Positions 1 through 8,139 of a stretch of DNA of 64,000 bases are shown in pieces (position 1 is the stretch's first letter; every line of letters begins with the position of its first letter). Made by a program: the position numbers and the translations under genes. Source of the DNA: Streptomyces sp. CNH099 (GTDB lineage: Bacteria > Actinomycetota > Actinomycetes > Streptomycetales > Streptomycetaceae); contig AZWL01000018.1 of NCBI GenBank assembly GCA_000514715.1, positions 62,001 through 126,000 on the forward strand. Direction: 5' to 3'. The notes under the pieces were generated by a model. It made no database searches. It saw only the letters and a list, made by a program, of their open reading frames with translations, and had not been told where the DNA came from.

Positions 1-1
1 C

Positions 2-133
2 CTCACCCTGATCCGCAGCCACCTCCCGCCCCCGGGCGAGGAGGGCGCCCAGCCCCGCTACGAGGCGGTGGCCACGTGGCCCCTGGGCGGGGCGGAGCCG
101 GGGCTCAGTCCCGGGGAAACGCGCCGGTCGTGA
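2..133 (+). CDS. 3' end of an unidentified gene (partial)
   Basis: Reading frame 2 is open from the window edge to a TGA at 131-133 and has the very GC-rich third positions expected of real coding sequence here. Only the last 43 residues are visible, so the product cannot be named. Its end overlaps the convergent Uma2-family gene by about 29 bases. No domain is recognisable in this tail. Confidence 0.5.
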   Translation, partial: LTLIRSHLPPPGEEGAQPRYEAVATWPLGGAEPGLSPGETRRS

Positions 134-695
134 GCGTGAGCCCGACGGGGGTGTCGGTGAGATCGACGTCCACGCCGAAGTCGAGGAGGGTCTCGACGTG
201 GTACTTCCCGTCCTTGGGCATCAGGTGCAGGCGGCACTGGGCGGTGTACGGGTCGACGATCAGGTAGACCGGCACCTCGGCGGTGGCGTATGCGGCCTTC
301 TTCGGGCCGTAGTCGTTGGCGGCGGTGCCCTTGGAGATCACCTCGCCGACGAACTCCACGTCCTGAGTGCGCCAGCGTCCCTTGTCGTTTTTGGTGGCAC
401 CTTCGGCCAAGGCGATGACGTCCGATGCGAAGCCGTTCAGGTCTCCCGGGTAGTCGATTCGAACGTCTGACTTCAGCTGGCGCCGGGAATACCGGGGCCG
501 CAACTGGTCCAGGATGTCGTAGATCGTGTCCCAATGCGTGTCCCGCTGCGGCGAGATGTAGATGGTCCCCTCGACGATCTCAACCTTGAATCCCTCGGGG
601 ACGGGCATGCGCTCCAGCCGCTCGAACATCATGTCGAGGGTGAGCTCGTCGCTCTCGTCGGCCATCTCGATCCTGTCGGTCTCCACGACGGTCAT
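105..695 (-). CDS. Uma2 family (DUF820) putative restriction endonuclease
   Basis: A 196-residue protein of the Uma2 family, which has a PD-(D/E)xK nuclease fold and is abundant in Streptomyces and cyanobacteria. The motif region is clear: Asp in SDVIALAEG, then EFVGEVIS, then a Lys-rich KKAAYATAEVPVYLIVD segment that matches the usual EV-x-S ... K ... Y ... V-x-D pattern. I start at the ATG at 695 (MTVVETDR) because GGAGG lies just upstream; an in-frame start at 743 has no ribosome site. No modification gene is adjacent, so a restriction role is not shown. Family members mostly lack experimental function. The gene is monocistronic and converges on the partial gene at the window edge. Confidence 0.85.
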   Translation of the reverse strand: MTVVETDRIEMADESDELTLDMMFERLERMPVPEGFKVEIVEGTIYISPQRDTHWDTIYDILDQLRPRYSRRQLKSDVRIDYPGDLNGFASDVIALAEGATKNDKGRWRTQDVEFVGEVISKGTAANDYGPKKAAYATAEVPVYLIVDPYTAQCRLHLMPKDGKYHVETLLDFGVDVDLTDTPVGLTLTTGAFPRD

Positions 696-838
696 CGTGC
701 CGCTCCTCCCCGCTGCGGCCCAACGCCGCAGCCGGTAGTACAACGATACTCACGGTGAGCCGTTACGGCCCGTCATCGCCGCCCCGGGCCCGCCGCCCCG
801 CGCGGGGCGGCAGGCCCGGAGCCCGTAAGCTCGTAGGC

Positions 839-928
839 GTGAACGCCAAGACCCGCATCCGCGTCGTCAGCGCCACGCTCGTGCTGATCTTCGCCGTCGT
901 CGCCGTCGCCGCCGCCTTCGGCGGCTGA
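839..928 (+). CDS. 29-residue single-span membrane protein
   Basis: GTG at 839 opens a 29-codon frame that begins with a basic stretch (NAKTRIR) and continues as one hydrophobic helix (VVSATLVLIFAVVAVAAA) ending in FGG. Codon use is strongly GC3-biased. Such mini membrane proteins are common in Streptomyces but I cannot assign a role. A strong GC-rich hairpin with 10-bp arms (792-811) lies upstream, between this gene and the divergent Uma2 gene. No strong Shine-Dalgarno is seen, so the call rests on composition and the membrane-helix pattern. Confidence 0.45.
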   Translation: MNAKTRIRVVSATLVLIFAVVAVAAAFGG

Positions 929-947
929 GCCACCGGCTACGGAACAC

Positions 948-1931
948 TCACCACGCGAACGCCTCCGGCGACGGCCCCGGCCCCGGGAAGACCTCGTCGA
1001 GCGACGCCAGCAGCTCGGCCGGCAGCGTCAGGTCCGTCGCCGGCAGCGCCGACGTCAGCTGCTCCATCGTGCGCGGGCCCACGATCGGGCCCGTGACGCC
1101 CGGGCGGGTCAGCAGCCACGCCAGGGCCACCTCCGCCGGGTCCAGGCCGTGCCCGGCGACCAGGTCCTCGTACGCCTGCACCTTCTCGCGCACCGCGTCG
1201 TCCCGCAGCGCCCCCGCCGACCGCGCGGCGCCGCCCTCCCGCTCCTTGCGCAGCGCGCCGCCCAGCAGCCCGCCGCCCAGCGGGGACCACGGGATGACGC
1301 CGAGGCCGTAGCTCTCGGCGGCCGGCAGCACCTCCATCTCGGCGCGCCGCTCGGACAGGTTGTACAGGCACTGCTCGCTCACCAGGCCCAGCGAGTTGCG
1401 CCGCCGCGCCGCCTCGTTGGCCTGCGCGATGTGCCAGCCGGCGTGGTTGGAGGAGCCGGCGTAGAGGATCTTGCCCTGCTGCACGAGGACGTCGACGGCC
1501 TGCCAGATCTCGTCCCACGGGGTACGCCGGTCGACGTGGTGGAACTGGTAGAGGTCGATGTGGTCCGTCTGCAGCCGCTTGAGGCTGGCGTCGACCGCGC
1601 GGCGGATGTTCAGCGCCGACAGCCGGTCGTGGTTGGGCCATGTCGTGTCGCGGTCCGCGCTCATCGAGCCGTAGACCTTGGTGGCGAGCACGACCTTGTC
1701 GCGCCGCCCGCCGCCCTGCGCGAACCAGGTGCCGACGATCTCCTCGGTGCGGCCCTTGTTCTCGCCCCAGCCGTAGACATTCGCGGTGTCGAAGAAGTTG
1801 ATGCCGGCGTCGAGGGCGGCATCCATGATGGCGTGGCTGTCCGCCTCGTCGGCGTGCGGTCCGAAGTTCATCGTGCCGAGCACGAGTCGGCTGACCTTGA
1901 GTCCCGTACGTCCCAGCTGCGTATACCTCAT
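948..1931 (-). CDS. Aldo/keto reductase
   Basis: A 327-residue cytoplasmic NADPH-dependent oxidoreductase with a TIM-barrel fold that reduces carbonyl substrates. The catalytic tetrad is visible: Asp in FFDTANVYGWG with its Tyr, Lys in VLATKVYG, and His in DLYQFHHVD. C-terminal cofactor-binding segments (GPIVGPRTMEQL) are intact. The start is placed at ATG 1931 (MRYTQLGRTGLKVS), the family's normal N terminus; a longer open frame upstream is a high-GC artefact. It is divergent from the beta-propeller gene at 2032 across about 100 bases that hold two palindromes, one a perfect 16-mer, which may be an operator. Substrate unknown. Confidence 0.92.
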   Translation of the reverse strand: MRYTQLGRTGLKVSRLVLGTMNFGPHADEADSHAIMDAALDAGINFFDTANVYGWGENKGRTEEIVGTWFAQGGGRRDKVVLATKVYGSMSADRDTTWPNHDRLSALNIRRAVDASLKRLQTDHIDLYQFHHVDRRTPWDEIWQAVDVLVQQGKILYAGSSNHAGWHIAQANEAARRRNSLGLVSEQCLYNLSERRAEMEVLPAAESYGLGVIPWSPLGGGLLGGALRKEREGGAARSAGALRDDAVREKVQAYEDLVAGHGLDPAEVALAWLLTRPGVTGPIVGPRTMEQLTSALPATDLTLPAELLASLDEVFPGPGPSPEAFAW

Positions 1932-1949
1932 GAGGATCAAGCCAACGCC

Positions 1950-1965
1950 TTCGAGCGCGCTCGAA
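1950..1965. promoter_or_regulatory. Perfect 16-bp palindrome, candidate operator
   Basis: TTCGAGCGCGCTCGAA is its own reverse complement and sits 19 bases upstream of the aldo/keto reductase start in the divergent intergenic region. A second inverted repeat with 9-bp arms (CCGCACCGG, 1984-1992 and 2002-2010) follows. This looks like a regulator site for one or both genes; the protein that binds it is unknown. Confidence 0.4.
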
Positions 1966-2031
1966 GCAAGCGCATCCGCGCCGCCGCACCGGCGCGGCGC
2001 ACCGGTGCGGCCGCATGGCAGGCTTGGCGCC

Positions 2032-3114
2032 ATGCGCGCCGCCCACCCGCCCTCCCGCCGGCCGACCCGTCCGTCTGCCCGTCCGTCTGCCCGTCCGCCT
2101 TCCCGCGGGCCCCGCCGCCTGTCGGCCGCCGCCGCCCTGCTCACCGCGGCGGCGGTGGCGACCTCCGCCGCGTACGCCCCGCCCGCCGCGGCGCAGGACG
2201 ACGTGATCCTCACCGACCCCCGTATCACCGAGTCCAGCGGCCTGGCCGCCAGCCGGCAGCACGACAACGTGTACTGGACCCACAACGACTCCGACGACGG
2301 CCCGTACGTCTACGCCGTCGACGGCGAGACCGGCGAGACGCTGGCCACCCTCACGCTGCGCGGCATAGGGGAGCCGCGCGACGTCGAGGCCGTCTCGCTC
2401 GGGCCCGGCAACGAGCTGTACGTCGGCGACATCGGCGACAACATGGGCGGCTCCTGGTCGTACGTGTGGGTCTACCGCTTCCCGGAGCCGAAGCAGCTCA
2501 GGGACGCGACGGTCGACGCCGTGCAGTACGAGGTGCAGTACGAGGACGGGCCGCGGGACGCGGAGGCGCTCATGGTGCATCCGAAGACGGGGCGGGTGTA
2601 CATCGTCAGTAAGAAGAAGGACGGCGGCGCGGCGCTGTACGCGGGGCCGGAGGAGCTGTCGACCGGGTCGATGAACGTCTTCCGGCGGGTCGCGCCGATC
2701 AACCTGTGGGTGACGGACGGGGCGTTCTCGCCGGACGGCAGCAGGATGGCGCTGCGCAGCTACGTCGGCGGGCGGATGTACCGCTTCGAGGACGGCAGGC
2801 CGGAGGAGGACGGGCGGCTGGACGTGCCGCTGCAGTCGCAGGGCGAGTCGATGACGTACACGGCGGACGGGTCGGCGATCGTGTTCGGCAGCGAGGGCCA
2901 GGGGAGCGACCTGGTGTGGCGGGAGGCCGAGGGGGGCGGCTCGTCGGCCGGGTCGGAGGGGAGCGGGTCCGGGAGCGGCGCGAGCGGCGGCGGCTCCGGC
3001 GGCTCCGGTGACGGGGACCGCGACCCGGTGACGTCGGTGCTGATGGTGGGTGCGGGCATCGGCGTGGTGCTGCTGCTGCGCCGGTTGCTGGTGCGGCGTC
3101 CGCGCCGGGACTGA
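2032..3114 (+). CDS. Secreted, membrane-anchored beta-propeller protein
   Basis: A 360-residue exported protein. A long Arg/Pro-rich n-region (twin Arg pairs) is followed by a hydrophobic core and an ALA-type cleavage region near residue 54 (YAPPAAAQDD). The mature part has repeated WD40/NHL-like blades (YAVDGETGETLATL, ELYVGDIGDN, GRVYIVSKK, GAFSPDGSRMAL, TADGSAIVFGSEG). It ends in a Gly/Ser-rich linker (about 300-322) and a C-terminal helix (VLMVGAGIGVVLLL) followed by Arg-rich residues, which would anchor it in the membrane with the propeller outside. Start ATG 2032 is chosen because the signal sequence begins there. Ligand or enzymatic role is not evident. Confidence 0.75.
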   Translation: MRAAHPPSRRPTRPSARPSARPPSRGPRRLSAAAALLTAAAVATSAAYAPPAAAQDDVILTDPRITESSGLAASRQHDNVYWTHNDSDDGPYVYAVDGETGETLATLTLRGIGEPRDVEAVSLGPGNELYVGDIGDNMGGSWSYVWVYRFPEPKQLRDATVDAVQYEVQYEDGPRDAEALMVHPKTGRVYIVSKKKDGGAALYAGPEELSTGSMNVFRRVAPINLWVTDGAFSPDGSRMALRSYVGGRMYRFEDGRPEEDGRLDVPLQSQGESMTYTADGSAIVFGSEGQGSDLVWREAEGGGSSAGSEGSGSGSGASGGGSGGSGDGDRDPVTSVLMVGAGIGVVLLLRRLLVRRPRRD

Positions 3115-3143
3115 GACCGGCGGGAGCGGTGTGTGTGCCCCCC

Positions 3144-3983
3144 TCAGGCCGGTTTCTCCCCCCGCTGCTCCGGCCCGTCCCCCGCTTCGCAGGCCTGCCA
3201 GGTGGGCGGCGGCGGCGTCCACCCCGTCTCGCGGCGGTGGTCGAGCAGCGCTTCCAGGCCGTCCAGCATCCGGTCGATCGCGAACATGAACGCCTCCTCG
3301 TCCAGCCCGGAGAAGGCGTTCTCGTCGAGCTGCGCGATCCGCGGGTAGCGCCCGGACGCCATCGCCGACTCCAGCGCCGGCGACTGCGCCTCCCAGAACT
3401 CGCGGTCGCTGATCCCGGTCCGCTCCTCCGCCAGCCTGGCGTTGACGTGTGTGCGGGCGAGGCCGGCGGCGGTGGCGTCGACGGCGGTGACGAAGCCGAC
3501 CTTCTCCTGGTCGGTGAGGGGCAGGTCGTCGAAGCCGCTGAGGGCGAGTTCGAAGCCGTCCAGCCCGTTGGGCCCGAGCACCGGCCGGGCCTGGTCGACG
3601 TGGAGCAGCCAGGGGTGGGCGAGGTAGTGCTGCCAGAACCCCTGGGCCAGGCGGTGTAGCCGCTCCCGCCAGGTCCAGTTCCGGAAGAGGGCGGCGTCCT
3701 CCGGCTCGACGGGGCCGACGCCGTCGAGCATCAGGTCGATCAGCTCGGCCTTGCCGGGAACGTGCCGGTACAGCGACATGGTGCCCACGCCCAGGCAGCC
3801 GGCGATCTTGCGCATGGAGACCGCGTCCAGCCCTTCCGCGTCGGCGATGCGGATGGCGGTGTCGACGATCCGCGTCACCGAGATGCCGGGTTTCGGGCCG
3901 CGCTTGGCGCGCTCCTCCATGCCCCAGAGCAGGGCCATGCTGCGGCTGAGGTCGCCGCTGCCGCTGTGTTCCGTTGCCGCCAT
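3144..3983 (-). CDS. TetR/AcrR family repressor of the adjacent DrrAB-type exporter
   Basis: A 279-residue TetR-family regulator. Residues about 33-82 form the helix-turn-helix (VSMRKIAGCLGVGTMSLYRHV); the rest matches the tetracycline-repressor-like C-terminal ligand domain. It is divergent from the ABC exporter genes at 4070-5931, the classic arrangement for a drug-responsive local repressor. The only strong operator between them is a perfect 29-bp inverted repeat that overlaps the exporter's Shine-Dalgarno. Inducer unknown. Start ATG at 3983 gives a slightly long N terminus; ATG at residue 22 (MEERAKRG) is an alternative. Confidence 0.9.
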   Translation of the reverse strand: MAATEHSGSGDLSRSMALLWGMEERAKRGPKPGISVTRIVDTAIRIADAEGLDAVSMRKIAGCLGVGTMSLYRHVPGKAELIDLMLDGVGPVEPEDAALFRNWTWRERLHRLAQGFWQHYLAHPWLLHVDQARPVLGPNGLDGFELALSGFDDLPLTDQEKVGFVTAVDATAAGLARTHVNARLAEERTGISDREFWEAQSPALESAMASGRYPRIAQLDENAFSGLDEEAFMFAIDRMLDGLEALLDHRRETGWTPPPPTWQACEAGDGPEQRGEKPA

Positions 3984-4029
3984 GGAAACGCATTCTAGCT
4001 GCGGACTTGCGATTTGCGTACACCGTATG

Positions 4030-4058
4030 CCTAAATGAGTACGGCGTACTCATTTAGG
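4030..4058. promoter_or_regulatory. 29-bp perfect TetR-type operator over the exporter ribosome site
   Basis: Arms CCTAAATGAGTAC (4030-4042) and its exact complement (4046-4058) are separated by GGC. The right arm runs into the AGGGGAGGA Shine-Dalgarno of the GTG start at 4070. A bound TetR dimer would block transcript initiation or early elongation, and the RNA hairpin could also mask the ribosome site. Position between tetR and its probable target supports the assignment. Confidence 0.8.
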
Positions 4059-4069
4059 GGAGGAAGAGC

Positions 4070-5077
4070 GTGAAGGCAAGCTCGGCCGACGCCGTCGTGG
4101 CGGACGGCGTGCAGAAGCGCTACGGAGAGAAGCGGGCTCTCGCCGGATTCGACCTGACCGTGCCGTACGGCACCGTCTACGGCCTGCTCGGCCCGAACGG
4201 CGCGGGCAAGACCACGGCCGTGCGGATCCTGTCCACCCTCATCCGCCTGGACGGCGGACAGGCCCGGGTCGGGGGGCACGACGTGATGAAGGACCCGGTC
4301 AAGGTGCGCCGGCGCATCGGCCTCGCCGGGCAGTACGCGGCCGTGGACGAGGTGCTGACCGGCCGGCAGAACCTGGAGATGTTCGCCCGGCTGTTCCACC
4401 TCGGCTCCCGGCGCGCCCGCGAGCGCGCGGCGGAGCTGCTGGAGCAGTTCGGGCTGACGGACGCGGCGGACAAGGGCGCGAAGGAGTACAGCGGCGGCAT
4501 GCGGCGCCGGCTCGACCTGGCGTCGAGCATGATCCTCGCGCCGGACGTGCTCTTCATGGACGAGCCGACGACGGGCCTGGACCCGCGCAGCCGCGGCGAG
4601 GTCTGGGAGGCGGTACGGGACCTGGTGGCCGGCGGCACGACGGTGCTGCTGACCACGCAGTACCTGGACGAGGCCGACAAGCTCGCCGACCGCATCGCCG
4701 TCATCGACGGCGGCCGGACGATCGCCGACGACACCCCGGCCGCGCTGAAGAACACGGTCGGCGGCGACCGCATCGAGGTCGTCGTCGGCTCGGCGGAGGA
4801 GATCCCGGACGCGGTGAAGGCGGTCTCCCGGGTCTCCGGCGCCGAACCGGCCATCGACCTGGAGGAGCTGCGGGTGCACGGCGCGGTCACCGACCGGGTC
4901 GCGGCCCTGACGGAGGTGGCGCGCACGCTGCAGGACGAGGGCGTCGCGGTGGACGACATCGCGCTGCGGCGGCCGACGCTCGACGACGTGTTCCTGAGCC
5001 TGACGGGCCACACCACGGCGGAGACGGACTCCGCCGCCGCCGGCACCGGCGAGAAAGAGGAGGCCAAGGCCGTATGA
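4070..5077 (+). CDS. ABC exporter ATP-binding protein, DrrA type
   Basis: A 335-residue cytoplasmic ATPase subunit of a daunorubicin-resistance-type (ABC-2) exporter. Walker A is GPNGAGKTT (near residue 42), the signature is YSGGMRRRLDLA, and Walker B is DVLFMDEPTTGLD; a switch His is replaced by the TTQYLDEAD segment typical of DrrA. The C-terminal extension (about 230-320) is the DrrA-type regulatory tail. GTG start at 4070 is set by the strong AGGGGAGGA upstream. The stop overlaps the permease ATG (ATGA), so the two subunits are translationally coupled. Probably repressed by the divergent TetR. Substrate not known; drug efflux is inferred from family and context. Confidence 0.93.
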   Translation: MKASSADAVVADGVQKRYGEKRALAGFDLTVPYGTVYGLLGPNGAGKTTAVRILSTLIRLDGGQARVGGHDVMKDPVKVRRRIGLAGQYAAVDEVLTGRQNLEMFARLFHLGSRRARERAAELLEQFGLTDAADKGAKEYSGGMRRRLDLASSMILAPDVLFMDEPTTGLDPRSRGEVWEAVRDLVAGGTTVLLTTQYLDEADKLADRIAVIDGGRTIADDTPAALKNTVGGDRIEVVVGSAEEIPDAVKAVSRVSGAEPAIDLEELRVHGAVTDRVAALTEVARTLQDEGVAVDDIALRRPTLDDVFLSLTGHTTAETDSAAAGTGEKEEAKAV

Positions 5078-5931
5078 GCACCGCCACCGACACCGCGGCG
5101 GAGGAGTCGCGGCACCGTCCCCCCGGCCGTGAGCAGGCCCCCGGCGGGGCGCTGAAGTGGGCTTTCGCCGACTGCTGGACCGTCGTACGCCGCGGGCTCC
5201 TGCACTACCGCCGGCAGCCGTCGAACATCGCCTGGCAGCTCGGCTTCCCCGTCGTCTCCGTGCTGCTGTTCGTCTACGTCTTCGGCAGCGCGATGGAGGG
5301 CGGCGCGGACGCCTACAAGTCGTACGCGATGCCCGGCATGTTCGCGATGACCATGGCCTTCGGCTTCATGAACACCGCCATGCTGATCGCCATCGACAAG
5401 GAGCACGGCATCACCGACCGCTTCCGCTCCATGCCGATGTCCCCCTCCGCGGTCGTCAGCGGCCGGGGCGTCTCCGACCTCATCGGCGCCGCGCTCGACC
5501 TGGTGGTGATGGCGGCGATCGCGCTGGTCATCGGCTGGCGCTCGGACGGCACGGCGCTGGAGACCGCGGCCGCCTTCGCGCTGCTGCTGTGGTTGCGCTT
5601 CGCGCTGATCTGGGTCGGGGTGGTGCTCGGCCTGCTGGTCCCCAACCAGGAGGCGGCGGGCAACCTCTTCGCCGTCGCGTTCCCCTTCGGCATGGTCTCC
5701 AGCGTCTTCGCGTCGCCCGCGGACATGCCGGGCTGGCTGGGCGCGATCGCCATGTGGAACCCGGTGTCGTCCACGGCCAACGCGGTGCGCGAGCTGTTCG
5801 GCAACCCCGGGCGGCTGGGCGACTCGTGGATCGAGCAGCACGCGATGCTGATGGCGGTGGTGTGGCCGGTGGTGATCACGGCGGTGTTCCTGCCGCTGGC
5901 GGTGCGGAAGTACCAGCGCCTGTCGCACTGA
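5074..5931 (+). CDS. ABC-2 type exporter permease, DrrB type
   Basis: A 285-residue inner-membrane permease with about six hydrophobic helices, for example VVSVLLFVYVFG, MTMAFGFMNTAMLIA, LVVMAAIALVIGW and VVWPVVITAVFLPLAV. The DrrB-type ABC-2 signature region around NLFAVAFPFGMVSSVFA is present. It starts in the ATGA overlap with the ATPase gene, and the pair is followed by a strong hairpin terminator at 5937-5966. Together they form a two-gene exporter under the divergent TetR. Confidence 0.92.
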   Translation: MSTATDTAAEESRHRPPGREQAPGGALKWAFADCWTVVRRGLLHYRRQPSNIAWQLGFPVVSVLLFVYVFGSAMEGGADAYKSYAMPGMFAMTMAFGFMNTAMLIAIDKEHGITDRFRSMPMSPSAVVSGRGVSDLIGAALDLVVMAAIALVIGWRSDGTALETAAAFALLLWLRFALIWVGVVLGLLVPNQEAAGNLFAVAFPFGMVSSVFASPADMPGWLGAIAMWNPVSSTANAVRELFGNPGRLGDSWIEQHAMLMAVVWPVVITAVFLPLAVRKYQRLSH

Positions 5932-5936
5932 GAGGT

Positions 5937-5966
5937 GCGGGCCCCGCGGCAAGCCGCGGGGCCCGC
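5937..5966. terminator. Bidirectional hairpin terminator
   Basis: A perfect 14-bp stem (GCGGGCCCCGCGGC with its complement) closed by a two-base AA loop lies between the convergent permease and serC genes. There is no U-tract, as usual for Streptomyces. Confidence 0.75.
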
Positions 5967-5989
5967 TCGCCGATGCCGTGGCCGACGCC

Positions 5990-7108
5990 TCAGATCCGTT
6001 CGAGGACGTAGTCGACGCAGCGGGTCAGCGCCTCGACGTCGGCGGGGTCGACGGCCGGGTACATCGCGACCCGCAGCTGGTTGCGGCCGAGCTTGCGGTA
6101 CGGCTCGGTGTCCACGACGCCGTTGGCGCGCAGCGTCTTCGCGACGGCGGCGGCGTCCACGTCGTCGGAGAAGTCGATCGTGCCGACGACCTGCGACCGC
6201 TGCGCCGGGTCGGCGACGAACGGGGTGGCGGCCTTCGACTCCTCGGCCCAGTTGTAGAGCGTCCGGGCGGAGGCGGCCGTGCGGCGCACCGCCCAGTCCA
6301 GCCCGCCCTGCCCGTTCAGCCAGTCCAGCTGGTCGGCGAGGAGGAAGAGGGTGGCGAGGGCGGGGGTGTTGTACGTCTGGTTCTTGCGGGAGTTGTCGAT
6401 GGCCGTGGGCAGCGAGAAGAACTCCGGCACATGCCGCCCGGAGGCGTGCACGCGCGCGGCACGCTCCAGCGCGGCCGGCGAGAACGCGGCGACCCACAGC
6501 CCGCCGTCGGAGGCGAAGGACTTCTGCGGCGCGAAGTAGTACAGGTCCGTCTCGGCCACGTCCACCGGCAGCCCGCCGGCCCCGGACGTCGCGTCGACCA
6601 GCACCAGTGCCCCGTCGTCGGCCCCCTCGACGCGCCGCAGCGGCATGGCGACGCCGGTGGACGTCTCGTTGTGCGTCAGCGCGTACGCGTCGACCCCGGC
6701 CTCGGCCCGCGCCTCCGGGTGCGTACCGGGCTCGGACGTCACGACGCTCGGCTCGTCCAGCCACGGGGCGAGCCGCGCGGCCTTCGCGAACTTCGAGGAG
6801 AACTCCCCGAAGGACAGGTGCTGCGACTTGCGCTCGATCAGCCCGTGCGTAGCGATGTCCCAGAACGCGGTGGACCCCCCGTTGCCGAGGACCACCTCGT
6901 ACCCCTCGGGCAACGAGAACAGCTCACGCACGCCCTCACGCACCCGCCCGACCAGGTCCCGCACGGGCGCCTGCCGGTGGGAGGTCCCGAGAAGAGAGGA
7001 GCCGGTGGCCGCCAGGGCTGCGAGCGCCTCGGTGCGCACCTTGGACGGACCCGACCCGAAGCGACCGTCGGCGGGCTTGATGTCAGCGGGAATCTCGATC
7101 TCAGCCAC
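5990..7108 (-). CDS. serC: Phosphoserine transaminase
   Basis: A 372-residue cytoplasmic PLP enzyme that makes 3-phosphoserine from 3-phosphohydroxypyruvate and glutamate in serine biosynthesis. The N terminus (KPADGRFGSGPSKVR) and the PLP-lysine context YYFAPQKSFAS (Lys about 196) are those of the actinobacterial SerC class. Further markers are VLVDATSGAGGLPVD and NQTYNTPALATLFLL. Length is normal for the family. It is monocistronic, converges on the exporter operon, and is followed upstream by an unrelated minus-strand toxin operon separated by a hairpin terminator. Confidence 0.95.
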   Translation of the reverse strand: MAEIEIPADIKPADGRFGSGPSKVRTEALAALAATGSSLLGTSHRQAPVRDLVGRVREGVRELFSLPEGYEVVLGNGGSTAFWDIATHGLIERKSQHLSFGEFSSKFAKAARLAPWLDEPSVVTSEPGTHPEARAEAGVDAYALTHNETSTGVAMPLRRVEGADDGALVLVDATSGAGGLPVDVAETDLYYFAPQKSFASDGGLWVAAFSPAALERAARVHASGRHVPEFFSLPTAIDNSRKNQTYNTPALATLFLLADQLDWLNGQGGLDWAVRRTAASARTLYNWAEESKAATPFVADPAQRSQVVGTIDFSDDVDAAAVAKTLRANGVVDTEPYRKLGRNQLRVAMYPAVDPADVEALTRCVDYVLERI

Positions 7109-7198
7109 GCCAGAAGCCTACGACCCGCCCGCCCCGCCACGACGCCCCGTCCACCCTCTGAGACACGAACCCCCACGCACCGGACCACCCTCGCGGGT

Positions 7199-7217
7199 GC
7201 GGAGGCCAGGCCTCCGC
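7199..7217 (-). terminator. Hairpin terminator of the toxin/immunity operon
   Basis: GCGGAGGCC, a single A, then its exact complement. It lies about 70 bases downstream of the last minus-strand gene (stop at 7288) and upstream of serC, so it would end the toxin-immunity transcript. Confidence 0.5.
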
Positions 7218-7287
7218 CGTGGACCGGGTGACCGCAGGGGAGGCAGTCGTCGGCCGGGGTGACCAGGCGGGGCTTGCGCACCCCACA

Positions 7288-7704
7288 TCAGCCTCTCGGG
7301 TCGTCGACATGCAGAGTGATCCTGACCCCGGAAGTCGAGAGGAATGTTGCATGTGGCCCCGATGTCTGAATCTCTGTAAAAGGGTTGGAGTCGGTGCAGA
7401 AGATCGCCCACACCACGGTACGGTCACTTCTCAGACGCGCGACGAAGCCTTCGGAGCCGTATGCCCCGTCGCCGGCCCACAGCAAGTCCCCGTCGTCCAT
7501 CTCCACCGAGGCCATCCCGTCGACCTCCGAGATCCAATCAGGATGGGATGCGACGTAGTCTCCGAGGTCGAAGCTGTCCAGCACGCGCAGCCCGCCCGGA
7601 CTACCGGGGTCGATGGCCACGTCGTACGACTCCCCGCTCCGGAAGTGCAGTGCGTTGCGGATCGGCAGTCTGAATTCGCTCCACAGTTCCTCGATGACAC
7701 TCAC
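7288..7704 (-). CDS. Small cytoplasmic protein, second immunity candidate
   Basis: A 138-residue acidic protein (ELWSEFRLPIRNALHF at the N terminus, VVWAIFCTDSNPFTEI in the middle) without signal peptide or membrane helix. I do not recognise the family. GTG at 7704 is preferred because GGGAGG lies nine bases upstream; a GTG at 7713 abuts that site. It is the last gene of the minus-strand operon headed by a lipoprotein and containing a WXG-type toxin, and its GC content is lower than the surroundings. Position and size suggest an immunity protein for the toxin or for a displaced toxin tip; this is inference. Confidence 0.6.
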   Translation of the reverse strand: MSVIEELWSEFRLPIRNALHFRSGESYDVAIDPGSPGGLRVLDSFDLGDYVASHPDWISEVDGMASVEMDDGDLLWAGDGAYGSEGFVARLRSDRTVVWAIFCTDSNPFTEIQTSGPHATFLSTSGVRITLHVDDPRG

Positions 7705-7801
7705 CTGCCGCACCCTCCCGGTGGTAGCCGCCGGGGCCGCTCGCCCTGCACGTGCGTGTGAGTCTGCTTGCTTTCCCCGTGACCAGTAATCGCTAACGTA
7801 G

Positions 7802-8122
7802 TCAGCCGTAGTATTTCGTGATCCGGGAGGGTGGCTCCCCTCCCTTCTGCCATTGACTCCTGATGCTGCTGGAGATCAGGGCGAACTCCTCTCTGCTCAG
7901 CGGGGAAGGTTCGGGATGAGGCACATCGACCACCGTGGTGTGACCGTTGTCCAGAGAGGAATGAATGTCTCCTGCTGGCCTTCCCTGTGGCGTGGCCGGA
8001 AAGATTATTCCCTGCTGTAGGTCAAGCATCACGAAAGCGAACCGCTCGCCGCCGTCCAAGATGACGCGATAAAAATGTGCGTCGTCCTTGTGGCCCATTA
8101 GTTGTGCATAGAAAGACATCAT
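7802..8122 (-). CDS. Small cytoplasmic protein, first immunity candidate
   Basis: A 106-residue protein (MMSFYAQLMGHKDDAHFYR) with no signal peptide and a mixed alpha/beta look; it ends in ITKYYG. The ribosome site GGGAGTGGA begins right after the toxin stop codon and is spaced nine bases from ATG 8122, so its translation is coupled to the toxin. Immediate downstream position, small size and acidic nature are typical of immunity proteins in polymorphic toxin loci. No family is recognised, and no direct evidence of toxin binding exists in the sequence. GC content is clearly below neighbouring core genes. Confidence 0.7.
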   Translation of the reverse strand: MMSFYAQLMGHKDDAHFYRVILDGGERFAFVMLDLQQGIIFPATPQGRPAGDIHSSLDNGHTTVVDVPHPEPSPLSREEFALISSSIRSQWQKGGEPPSRITKYYG

Positions 8123-8139
8123 CGTCAAGAGTCCACTCC

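Noticed and set aside
937..4053. 1038-codon minus-strand open frame
   Set aside because: It is an out-of-frame shadow across the reductase, propeller and TetR genes, with Arg/Ala/Gly-rich, non-protein-like sequence typical of high-GC antisense frames.
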